The notes beneath the pieces were generated by a model. That model was not told the origin of the DNA and searched no databases. It saw only the letters and a list, made by a program, of their open reading frames with translations. Positions 1 to 5,357 of a DNA stretch of 6,325 bases are shown one piece after another. Position numbers and translations under genes: made by a program. The DNA lies in NCBI GenBank assembly GCA_938033975.1, contig CALHKJ010000067.1, forward strand, positions 1 to 6,325, in the 5' to 3' direction. Source of the DNA: an uncultured Saprospiraceae bacterium (GTDB lineage Bacteria; Bacteroidota; Bacteroidia; Chitinophagales; Saprospiraceae). How positions within the stretch are numbered: the first letter of the stretch is position 1; each line of letters opens with the position of its first letter.

Positions 1-42
1 TTTGAACAGTTCAAAAACGCTTATTAAGGATTGTTCCTCCAT
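1..42 (-). CDS. Probable L-serine dehydratase (L-serine ammonia-lyase), N-terminal fragment cut by the window edge
   Basis: Read on the minus strand from an ATG at 42, the first 14 codons give MEEQSLISVFELFK and stay open to the window edge. The string ISVFELFK closely resembles the conserved start of iron-sulfur L-serine dehydratases (SdaA/TdcG family, typically ISxFDxFKxGIGPSSSHT), which deaminate L-serine to pyruvate and ammonia in the cytoplasm. Only the first few residues are visible; the diagnostic GPSSSHT segment would lie just outside the window, so the product is inferred from a short match. The gene is divergent from the acetyltransferase at 125, with an 82-nt shared upstream region. 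No Shine-Dalgarno sequence is visible before the ATG, as is usual in Bacteroidota. Confidence 0.55.
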   Translation of the reverse strand, partial: MEEQSLISVFELFK

Positions 43-124
43 TAGATAATAACTAACAACTCCACTACAAAATTTCTCAAATTTCCTTCATTCACAATTT
101 GGAGATGATTCAATCCTAGCCCAA
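43..124. promoter_or_regulatory. Divergent intergenic region, promoters presumed but not clear
   Basis: This 82-nt AT-rich spacer lies between two divergent starts (42 minus, 125 plus) and must hold the leader of at least one of them. On the minus strand a TTG followed 19 nt later by AAATTTTG is a weak match to the Bacteroidota promoter (TTG, about 20 nt, TAnnTTTG). The plus strand shows no convincing -7 element. I see no inverted repeat that would suggest an operator. Confidence 0.3.
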
Positions 125-667
125 ATGATTAATCCGAAAAAATACGTCTTTACAAGCAGTAGACTTGGTTTTAGAAATTGGCAGGATGATGATCTCAATA
201 AAATGCTACTTTTGAATCAAGATGAGCAGGTCATGAAATACTTCCCGAGCATTCAATCCAAAGAAATAACTGCTGCATTTATCAATCGCATGAAGACAGA
301 GTATGAAGAGTATCAATATTGCTACTTTGCAGTAGAAGAAATCACCAATCAAGAGTTCCTAGGTTTTATTGGAATTTCAAATCAAGATTATGGAAAAGAT
401 TTAGGTAAATTTATTGACATTGGTTGGAGACTTAGGAAGTCTGCTTGGGGAAAAGGATTTGCCACAGAAGGCGCAAAGGCATGCTTACAATACTCTAAAG
501 AAGTTCTCAAATTAGATAAAATCTATTCAGTTGCTCCAAAAATCAATGTACCTTCTATATCAGTGATGCAAAAAATTGGAATGGTGAAAGTGAAAGAGTT
601 TACACATCCCAAATTAATTGATTATCCAGATATCAAACAATGCGTTTTATATGAAATAAAATTATAA
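125..667 (+). CDS. GNAT family N-acetyltransferase, RimJ/RimL type
   Basis: This 180-residue cytoplasmic protein is the usual length for the RimJ/RimL-like (Acetyltransf_3) branch of the GNAT superfamily, which transfers an acetyl group from acetyl-CoA to an amine. The family N-terminal strand is seen at residues 8-17 (VFTSSRLGFR), followed by an acidic stretch before helix 1. The acetyl-CoA pyrophosphate-binding motif A is at about 97-116, with IDIGWRL followed by the R/QxxGxG/A-type loop at SAWGKGFATEG. The C-terminal motif B is at 141-153 (NVPSISVMQKIGM), matching the family NxxSxxvmxkxGF pattern. The substrate cannot be read from sequence; RimJ/RimL homologues include ribosomal-protein and small-molecule acetylases. 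The ATG at 125 places the N-terminal strand at the usual distance. The VOC gene begins 21 nt downstream and is probably cotranscribed. Confidence 0.9.
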   Translation: MINPKKYVFTSSRLGFRNWQDDDLNKMLLLNQDEQVMKYFPSIQSKEITAAFINRMKTEYEEYQYCYFAVEEITNQEFLGFIGISNQDYGKDLGKFIDIGWRLRKSAWGKGFATEGAKACLQYSKEVLKLDKIYSVAPKINVPSISVMQKIGMVKVKEFTHPKLIDYPDIKQCVLYEIKL

Positions 668-688
668 ATTCGTGGCTCAAACAAGCCT

Positions 689-1102
689 ATGCAACCTTTC
701 CATATAGCAATACCGGTACACGATCTTCAAGAATGTAGAGAATTCTATAGCACTGTTATGGGTTTCAGGGAAGGTAGGTCAGATACTCAATGGGTTGACT
801 TTGATATGTTCGGCCATCAATTGGTAATTCACGAAATCAAGGGACAAAAACAAAATACAAACTTTAATCCTGTTGATGATCATGCAGTCCCTATTCCGCA
901 TTATGGAGTTGTACTGAATTGGGATGATTTTCACGAATTAGCTGAAAAATTAAAAGTTCATAAAATTCAATTCATGATTGAACCTTACATCAGATTTGAA
1001 GGCAAGCCCGGCGAACAAGCAACTATGTTTTTTATGGACCCTGCTGGGAATGCTTTAGAGTTCAAAGCATTTAAGGATATCTCTCAACTATTTGCCAAGT
1101 AA
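689..1102 (+). CDS. VOC (glyoxalase/bleomycin-resistance/dioxygenase) family protein, COG3565-like
   Basis: This 137-residue protein has the two beta-alpha-beta-beta-beta modules of the vicinal oxygen chelate fold. Module 1 begins FHIAIPVHDLQECREFYSTVMGF and continues to the strand QLVIHE (44-49). Module 2 runs from PHYGVVL (70-76) to GNALEFKAF (120-128). Putative metal ligands by position are His5, His71 and Glu124, with His48 or Glu49 as the remaining candidate. The combination of FHIAIPVHDL, a GRSDTQWVDFDMFGHQLVIH-like segment and FMDPAGNALEFK resembles the group annotated as predicted extradiol-dioxygenase-family enzymes (COG3565). The real reaction of that group is not established, so an aromatic substrate should not be assumed. 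It follows the acetyltransferase on the same strand by 21 nt and converges on the GIN-domain gene. Confidence 0.87.
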   Translation: MQPFHIAIPVHDLQECREFYSTVMGFREGRSDTQWVDFDMFGHQLVIHEIKGQKQNTNFNPVDDHAVPIPHYGVVLNWDDFHELAEKLKVHKIQFMIEPYIRFEGKPGEQATMFFMDPAGNALEFKAFKDISQLFAK

Positions 1103-1113
1103 GATTATTCTTA

Positions 1114-1158
1114 CAAAAGGAAAAAGCACAACAAAAGACCGAAGTCTATGCTGTGCTT
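1114..1158 (-). terminator. Rho-independent terminator of the ABC/GntR/GIN operon, with UUCG tetraloop
   Basis: On the minus strand an outer stem AAGCACA/TGTGCTT (1152-1158 with 1124-1130) encloses an inner 4-bp stem AGAC-UUCG-GUCU (1136-1147), a C(UUCG)G extra-stable tetraloop. The outer stem is followed by TTTCCTTTT, giving a U-rich tail in the direction of the minus-strand operon. It begins 13 nt after the stop of the GIN-domain gene. On the plus strand the stem is followed by AAAACC rather than U's, so it should end minus-strand transcription much better than readthrough from the VOC gene. Confidence 0.72.
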
Positions 1159-1171
1159 AAAACCGTAGTAT

Positions 1172-1945
1172 CTAGTTACGGATCGTGAATCTTCCGTTTC
1201 CGCTTGTTGATATATTTTGTATGCCTGCTATTTCATCAAAGTAAATCTTAGCATTGCCTCTTGCATGTCCAGTAACTTTATCTGCATTGTTTCCATAAAA
1301 CTTAGCATTACCATTTAGCATCAATTCTACAGAACCTAATGGACAATTTTCAAAGTTCAATCGACTATTTCCATTTTGATTAGCCTTTAAATTCTTTGCA
1401 GTTCCATTGATAACTATTCGACTGTTTCCATTGGTATGTACATCTATAAAATCAGCAGTCAAATCCAACACACTTCTTGAATTGCCATTCAAATTCATTT
1501 CAATAGATTCATAAGTCAATGCTTGAGTAGCAGAAATTCTAGCATTACCACTAAGTTCAAATTTTGGATTGTCAATGTTCTTGATACCAACTAGCACATG
1601 CAAATTGTCAGGCCAATCAAAACTACGACCTACTCCTCCAGTTAGTATTCTAAATTGACCATCTGTAACAACAGTAAGTTTGGATACAAATGCAGAATCA
1701 CCAGTGATAACAACATCTGTTCTTGTTGGATCTAAGCTATAGGTAAAGTTGTCTCCCATTTCAATATTATTGACAGTTAGATCGTCAAGCATGGTTTTTT
1801 CAACAACCACACCGTCACCATAATAAAAATCTTCTACACCATCAGGGTTAACAATAACATGTGCTTTTGCATATAGCATTAACGAAAGCGCTGAAAAAAA
1901 TGAAGCGAGGAAAAAAACGAGTAAAAGTTTATTTGAAGTTTTCAT
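1172..1945 (-). CDS. Exported GIN-domain (DUF2807, head GIN) beta-solenoid protein
   Basis: This 257-residue protein begins with a positively charged N-terminus and a hydrophobic segment at about residues 7-26, ending LYAKAHV. This is a signal peptide or membrane anchor; there is no lipobox Cys. After a short N-terminal region comes a regular solenoid with seven GN(A/S/G)(R/K) turns at residues 133, 154, 173, 192, 212, 230 and 249, spaced 18-21 residues apart, typical of the parallel beta-helix of the DUF2807/GIN family. That family is annotated as a putative autotransporter adhesin, but its biochemical role is unknown; periplasmic or surface location is inferred. It is the last gene of the ABC/GntR operon, 12 nt after the repressor, and is followed by a terminator. 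This context suggests an envelope function linked to the transporter rather than adhesion as such. Confidence 0.85.
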   Translation of the reverse strand: MKTSNKLLLVFFLASFFSALSLMLYAKAHVIVNPDGVEDFYYGDGVVVEKTMLDDLTVNNIEMGDNFTYSLDPTRTDVVITGDSAFVSKLTVVTDGQFRILTGGVGRSFDWPDNLHVLVGIKNIDNPKFELSGNARISATQALTYESIEMNLNGNSRSVLDLTADFIDVHTNGNSRIVINGTAKNLKANQNGNSRLNFENCPLGSVELMLNGNAKFYGNNADKVTGHARGNAKIYFDEIAGIQNISTSGNGRFTIRN

Positions 1946-1957
1946 AATAATATTGAT

Positions 1958-2341
1958 TTAGTTTTGATCAGATTTCTGACCATTTGAATTAATTGATTTA
2001 TATATCTTTTCAAGTTCCTGAAAGTCAATCTGTAGCAGTTGCATTTTCTTAAAGATTTCAGGCAGCTCCTGCTTGATGAATTCTTGCTTTTGCATTTCTT
2101 TTATTTTGTTTGGTGCTCCTTTCGACACAAAATACCCTATCCCTCTTTTGTTAAAAATTACGCCCATTTCCTGTAGGTGACTGTAAGTCCGCATAACAGT
2201 ATTTGGATTAACCTCTATACTTGCAGCCAATTCTCTGACAGAAGAAATCTTTTCTTCCTGTGGCCATTTATGAGTTAAAATATTCTCACAAATGAAATCG
2301 GCAATCTGCAAATAGATCGTTTGATTCTTTTTAAATTTCAT
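1958..2341 (-). CDS. GntR family transcriptional repressor, YtrA subfamily
   Basis: This 127-residue protein has the short layout of the YtrA branch of GntR regulators. A winged helix-turn-helix spans about residues 8-75, including YLQIADFI, SSVRELAASIEVNPNTVMRT (recognition helix) and the wing KRGIGYFVSKG. A short helical tail at 80-117 would form the dimer interface in place of a large effector domain. YtrA-type regulators usually sit in ABC-transporter operons, repress them, and in Bacillus subtilis respond to cell-wall antibiotics. The start ATG overlaps the permease stop by one base (TAATG), indicating translational coupling, so the repressor is made from the operon it probably controls. 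The likely operator is the palindrome at 3950-3971. The inducer cannot be predicted. Confidence 0.92.
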   Translation of the reverse strand: MKFKKNQTIYLQIADFICENILTHKWPQEEKISSVRELAASIEVNPNTVMRTYSHLQEMGVIFNKRGIGYFVSKGAPNKIKEMQKQEFIKQELPEIFKKMQLLQIDFQELEKIYKSINSNGQKSDQN

Positions 2342-3096
2342 TATGCTTCTTTTTCTTTCATTTTAAAATAGCTCACGACCCATAAAAATGGTGCTACGAA
2401 AAATTTGAGAAGAAAATCGCCGACTGGCGCAACCTTTGTTCTGAAAAATTCTTGTGCGGTTGAATCGATATTCACATGTACTGACGGACCTGCTCTGAAT
2501 GACCCTTCAAAATATTGATTGAATATCAACCAAAACATTCCGACCATCAAGAGACCCCATAAAAATGTAATTAGCAATGAAATAATTGTGCTTTTGATTG
2601 CTACCAAGTTGTTAAACCAAACAGCAAACAAGAGTGTAGTTGCATGTAAAATCAAAAATCCTACAGTTATATAAGTCAGTTCTTGACTTTCAAAATATGC
2701 TCGTATACCAGGTCCAGTGGCAATAGTAAGAGTAGATAAAATCCAGACTGCTACAATGATAAATAAGGGAAATAAAATCAGACTATACAGCCATCTACTT
2801 GCTAGCTTTTCAAAATTACTCGCTGGCAAACTTAAAAACTGGAGTCTGCCGCCAGGTGATCTAAAATCTCTAAAAACAATACTTGTAAATGTTAGGCCAA
2901 CTATAAAAACAAAGGCCAAACCTATGCTCTTCCAAAATTCACCATTTATTCCATTGGCATCTTCAGTAATTCTTGCAAATCCATAAATAAGCAGCAACAA
3001 TCCTATCAGACCAAGCATGATGATTAATATCTGCTTGCGGTAAATTATAAAATCTCGTTTTATGAGATTTCCAAATCGTGTGATGTTAAATTCCAT
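2341..3096 (-). CDS. ABC transporter permease subunit (ABC-2-like, six predicted membrane helices)
   Basis: This 251-residue integral membrane protein has six hydrophobic segments, at about residues 22-40, 57-75, 103-125, 141-161, 170-192 and 228-243. A cytoplasmic loop between helices 2 and 3 carries the motif LPASNFEKLASRWL (90-103), which resembles the LPxSxxEK motif common in Bacteroidota ABC-2-type permeases next to YtrA/GntR-controlled ATPases. The C-terminus is short, basic and acidic (KMKEKEA). It lies 3 nt downstream of the ATPase gene and overlaps the repressor start, so the three proteins should be made together. The ATPase homodimer would most simply drive a homodimer of this permease in the inner membrane. 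Export of a lipid-active or antibiotic-like compound is likely from context, but the substrate is unknown. Confidence 0.87.
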   Translation of the reverse strand: MEFNITRFGNLIKRDFIIYRKQILIIMLGLIGLLLLIYGFARITEDANGINGEFWKSIGLAFVFIVGLTFTSIVFRDFRSPGGRLQFLSLPASNFEKLASRWLYSLILFPLFIIVAVWILSTLTIATGPGIRAYFESQELTYITVGFLILHATTLLFAVWFNNLVAIKSTIISLLITFLWGLLMVGMFWLIFNQYFEGSFRAGPSVHVNIDSTAQEFFRTKVAPVGDFLLKFFVAPFLWVVSYFKMKEKEA

Positions 3097-3099
3097 GGC

Positions 3100-3936
3100 T
3101 TAGTCTTTAAAGATTTGATCAAAATTTGTTTTATTCTGAACTATGGCATTAAATAACACCTCTAATTCAACCTCTGATGGTTCACCCTTAGGATTAGATT
3201 GTATATGAATATAACCTCCGGGCACCATCTCTGAATACATTACTTCTGCTTCTCCATCCTCAGACAGACTCTTGGAGAACAAAAGTTTTTCTTCTAGTTC
3301 AAAGACATCCTTATGGAACAATATTTTACCTTCTTCGATAATGATAATTGATTCAATAAGTTGGTTTAAATCTCGAATTTGATGTGTAGAGATAATTACA
3401 ATCTGATCATCATGGAATCCAGATAAAAGAGCTTTTCTAAATTGACTCTTTGATGGTATGTCCAATCCATTCGTTGGCTCATCCAAAAGCAGATATTTTA
3501 CATTGGTGGCAACTGCAAATGAAATAATTACCTTTTTTCGCTGTCCATAGGACAAGTGTTCCAAATTTGCTTGTTGATCGATCTCAAAAATTTCTAAAAA
3601 GGAATAGAATTTCGATTCGTCAAACTTGGGATACAATGGACCATTTGCAGCGATGTAGTCCTTGATTTTAACCGCGGGAGTTTCGTAATTCTCAGACAAG
3701 AAAAATAGATTGTTCAATATAGAAGGATCTCTTTTTGAAGAATCTACCCCATCCACAGTTACCTGCCCACGCTTTGCAAATATCGCCCCTACTATCAATT
3801 TGAGGAGGCTAGACTTGCCAGTTCCATTCTTACCTAAAAGCCCGTAAACCTTACCAGGCTTGAGTTCCAAATCCAAATCGGAAAACAAAGGCTTCTTCTT
3901 AGAATAGGAAAAGTGAAGTTTTTCTAAATTAATCAT
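3100..3936 (-). CDS. ABC transporter ATP-binding protein (YtrB/BcrA-like)
   Basis: This 278-residue cytoplasmic ATPase energises the adjacent permease. Visible motifs in order are Walker A GKNGTGKS (35-42), the signature LSYGQ (128-132), Walker B LLLDEP (149-154), the D-loop GLD (157-159) and the switch His185 in STHQ. The Q-loop region reads FLSENYETP, with Glu82 where Gln is canonical; a Glu here is seen in several bacterial exporter ATPases and need not mean inactivity. After about residue 205 there is a 70-residue C-terminal extension ending TNFDQIFKD, typical of this exporter class. The ATG at 3936 fits the family start (MINLEKLHFSYSKK). It is the first gene of the operon, with a promoter and palindromic operator directly upstream and the permease start 3 nt after its stop. 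Confidence 0.93.
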   Translation of the reverse strand: MINLEKLHFSYSKKKPLFSDLDLELKPGKVYGLLGKNGTGKSSLLKLIVGAIFAKRGQVTVDGVDSSKRDPSILNNLFFLSENYETPAVKIKDYIAANGPLYPKFDESKFYSFLEIFEIDQQANLEHLSYGQRKKVIISFAVATNVKYLLLDEPTNGLDIPSKSQFRKALLSGFHDDQIVIISTHQIRDLNQLIESIIIIEEGKILFHKDVFELEEKLLFSKSLSEDGEAEVMYSEMVPGGYIHIQSNPKGEPSEVELEVLFNAIVQNKTNFDQIFKD

Positions 3937-3949
3937 GGCTTGATGTTTA

Positions 3950-3971
3950 GTGTATTAGTATAATAGTACAC
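3950..3971. promoter_or_regulatory. Probable YtrA/GntR operator (22-bp imperfect palindrome)
   Basis: The arms GTGTA and TACAC flank a 12-bp AT-rich centre, and 18 of 22 positions are palindromic. The site starts one base beside the -7 element, overlaps the expected transcription start, and lies 13 nt upstream of the ATPase ATG, so a bound repressor would block initiation. The arms resemble the AGTGTA...TACACT operator reported for B. subtilis YtrA. The operon's own YtrA-type protein is the obvious candidate binder; the match is by eye. Confidence 0.7.
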
Positions 3972-4002
3972 CAAACATATAACACAATATTTAGAAATAC
4001 AA
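3972..4002 (-). promoter_or_regulatory. Bacteroidota-type sigma-A promoter of the ABC/GntR/GIN operon
   Basis: On the minus strand a TTG (4002-4000) is separated by 20 nt from TATGTTTG (3979-3972), a perfect match to the TAnnTTTG -7 element with the usual spacing to the -33 TTG. Transcription would start within the adjacent palindrome, giving a leader of about 30 nt before the ATG at 3936. Confidence 0.7.
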
Positions 4003-4248
4003 GTTTTCTTCTAGAAATTCTGAAAAAATTTGATTGTAGGATTTAGAGTCTAGGCATTATGATGCATGATGATAGACCTTTGCACGATGTCGTCCCTCGA
4101 TTAAATTGACCATTATTATTCAATTTTACACCATATAGAAATGTAAAGGCACAAGCTACATTGACTCCATTACTCTACCCTTTCCTTTACAGCTGATGCA
4201 GCTTATTTACGAGTCAGTCATATTGAAATTGCCTATGGAAATTGATGC
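4003..4248. other. Intergenic stretch without a recognisable gene
   Basis: No open frame of useful length or family motif is seen on either strand. Two small inverted repeats are present: AAATTGA/TCAATTT with a 10-nt loop (4103-4126), and AGCTG-ATG-CAGCT (4191-4203). Neither is followed by a convincing U-tract in the minus direction. A single GGATTTAG, matching the heptamer array at 4554-4580, occurs near 4039. The stretch lies downstream of a barrel remnant and upstream of the ABC operon promoter, and may be decayed DNA. Confidence 0.4.
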
Positions 4249-4566
4249 TTACCGCAAAGGTGTTCCTATAGCAATAGATGGATATATACTTTCTTCCTCC
4301 GAAAATCCAAAACTTACAGAAAGAGTGAAGGACTCACTTAGTGGTACCAAGTAGAAACCAAAACCGTATCCACTTCGCCATCCATCATTGTTTTCAAGTT
4401 CATCCGCAAACACCCTTCCAGTATCATAGAATGCTTTCACACCAGCTTTGAGAGGTATGAATGTCTTAAGACTAGAGAAGAATTGATACCGAATTTCAAA
4501 GTTGATATAAGATGTTTTCTCTCCACTAAATCTATTTTGAAAATATCCTGATATAAATCCTAAATC
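4249..4566 (-). pseudogene. C-terminal remnant of an Omp85/BamA-type outer-membrane barrel protein
   Basis: The open minus-strand frame runs from an in-frame stop at 4567-4569 to TAA at 4249 and encodes about 105 residues without a plausible start. The only initiation codon near its middle is a GTG at 4440, which would cut through the barrel. The frame contains GYFQNRFSGEKTSY, resembling the conserved (L/I)RGYxxNRFSG segment of the bacterial surface antigen/Omp85 barrel, then alternating beta-strand-like segments (INFEIRYQFF, GVKAFYDTGRVF, GYGFGFYLVPL, FTLSVSFGFS). The FYDxGRVF motif is typical of the last strands of BamA-like proteins. The N-terminal POTRA domains and most of the barrel are absent, and the expected RGY Arg appears as Ser. 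The final residue is Arg rather than the usual aromatic. The fragment ends upstream at a tandem repeat next to the DUF1080 gene, which points to deletion. It is unlikely to make a functional protein. Confidence 0.72.
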
Positions 4567-4580
4567 CTAAATCCTAAATC
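4554..4580. repeat. Tandem heptamer array, (TAAATCC) x 3.9
   Basis: Three perfect TAAATCC units (4554, 4561, 4568) and a partial fourth (TAAATC, 4575-4580) lie 3 nt past the stop of the DUF1080 gene, exactly where homology of the barrel remnant begins. Read on the minus strand the unit is GGATTTA. Another CTAAATC occurs at 4526-4532 inside the remnant's NRFSG codons. Confidence 0.9.
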
Positions 4581-4583
4581 AAC

Positions 4584-5312
4584 CTACATTTCCCTCAACC
4601 AAATATTCCTATAACTAACTGGATTGCCATGATCTTGAAGCATGATAGATCCATCTTCATGCTTAATATTTTTTGGTAAGCCGATGTATTCTGTTGTTCC
4701 ATAGAGCTCCGCATGGTTTTGAATAACTACTCCATTGTGTAATACTGTAATATAACCTGAAGCAACTTTATGTCCATCTTCATTAAAAATAGGTTCTTGG
4801 AAAATGATATCATAGCTCTGCCATACACCAGGAGGCTGGCAAGCGTTTACTAGTGGTAAGTGTTGTTTATAAATCGAACCGGCTTGCCCATTCGAGTAGG
4901 TTCTGTTTTCGTAATTGTCTAATATTTGAACTTCATACTTTTCTTGAAAAAACACTCCGCTATTGCCTCTACCCTGTGATTCTCCAATAACTTCTTTTGG
5001 TGTTCTCCACTCAATATGCAGTTGACAGCTACCAAATACCTCTTTTGTTTTGATGTCACCAGTCCCAGCCACCACTGTCATATGATCTCCTTCAATTTTC
5101 CATTTTGCCTCCTCTTTGCCATTTTTATTCTGCCAATGAGAAAGATCAGTGCCATCAAATAGAATAATTGCATCAGAAGGAATACCAGTTTTTGTATCTA
5201 CTGACACTACTCTCGGCTCAGGTTCCCAAACCTCCGTTACTTCTGGTTTTGTTATTTGCCCTTGAGCATAAAAAAATAAAAAACAAAAGCATTGTATTAT
5301 TATTAACTTCAT
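4584..5312 (-). CDS. Secreted DUF1080 protein (3-keto-disaccharide hydrolase domain)
   Basis: The protein begins with a signal peptide (MKLIIIQCFCFLFFYAQGQ) probably cleaved before the Gln. The frame is open 9 nt further to a GTG at 5321, but the ATG at 5312 gives a standard signal peptide and is preferred (242 residues). The rest is one DUF1080 jelly-roll domain. Family hallmarks are IILFDGTDLSHWQNKNG, the glycine-rich GRGNSGVFFQEKYEVQILDN, YSNGQAGSIYKQ, the WQSYDIIFQEP strand, the HNGVVIQNHAEL strand and the closing QDHGNPVSYRNIWLREM. DUF1080 proteins are concanavalin-like lectin/glucanase folds, some shown to cleave 3-keto-glycosides after oxidation by GFO/IDH enzymes. No such oxidoreductase is visible here, so the carbohydrate substrate is open. 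Periplasmic or secreted location is inferred. It diverges from the M28 peptidase across a 45-nt gap. Confidence 0.9.
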   Translation of the reverse strand: MKLIIIQCFCFLFFYAQGQITKPEVTEVWEPEPRVVSVDTKTGIPSDAIILFDGTDLSHWQNKNGKEEAKWKIEGDHMTVVAGTGDIKTKEVFGSCQLHIEWRTPKEVIGESQGRGNSGVFFQEKYEVQILDNYENRTYSNGQAGSIYKQHLPLVNACQPPGVWQSYDIIFQEPIFNEDGHKVASGYITVLHNGVVIQNHAELYGTTEYIGLPKNIKHEDGSIMLQDHGNPVSYRNIWLREM

Positions 5313-5357
5313 TTTATTCACTTTACTTAATTTACAAGATATAATAATAATGACAGT
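5313..5357. promoter_or_regulatory. Short divergent promoter region between the DUF1080 and M28 peptidase genes
   Basis: Only 45 AT-rich nt separate the two divergent starts. The plus strand has TAATTTAC and the minus strand TATCTTG, both imperfect versions of TAnnTTTG. No operator-like palindrome is seen. With so little room, at least one promoter element must reach into the opposite coding region. Confidence 0.3.

Noticed and set aside
1..15. Perfect inverted repeat TTTGAAC-A-GTTCAAA, possible operator
   Set aside because: It coincides with codons of the probable serine dehydratase start (conserved FELFK), so coding constraint explains it.
2717..2986. Plus-strand open frame of 89 codons
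   Set aside because: It lies wholly inside the permease gene on the opposite strand, has no family features and no upstream signals; it is a shadow frame.
4103..4126. Hairpin AAATTGA/TCAATTT as a terminator or small RNA
   Set aside because: The stem is short and nearly all A/T, with a 10-nt loop and no proper U-tract; it is expected by chance in AT-rich DNA.
4249..4440. Independent 63-residue protein from a GTG start
   Set aside because: The homologous barrel frame stays open 126 nt upstream of the GTG, so this is only part of the Omp85 remnant, not a separate small gene.
4554..4580. CRISPR-like repeat
   Set aside because: The units are 7 bp with no spacers; it is a simple tandem repeat.
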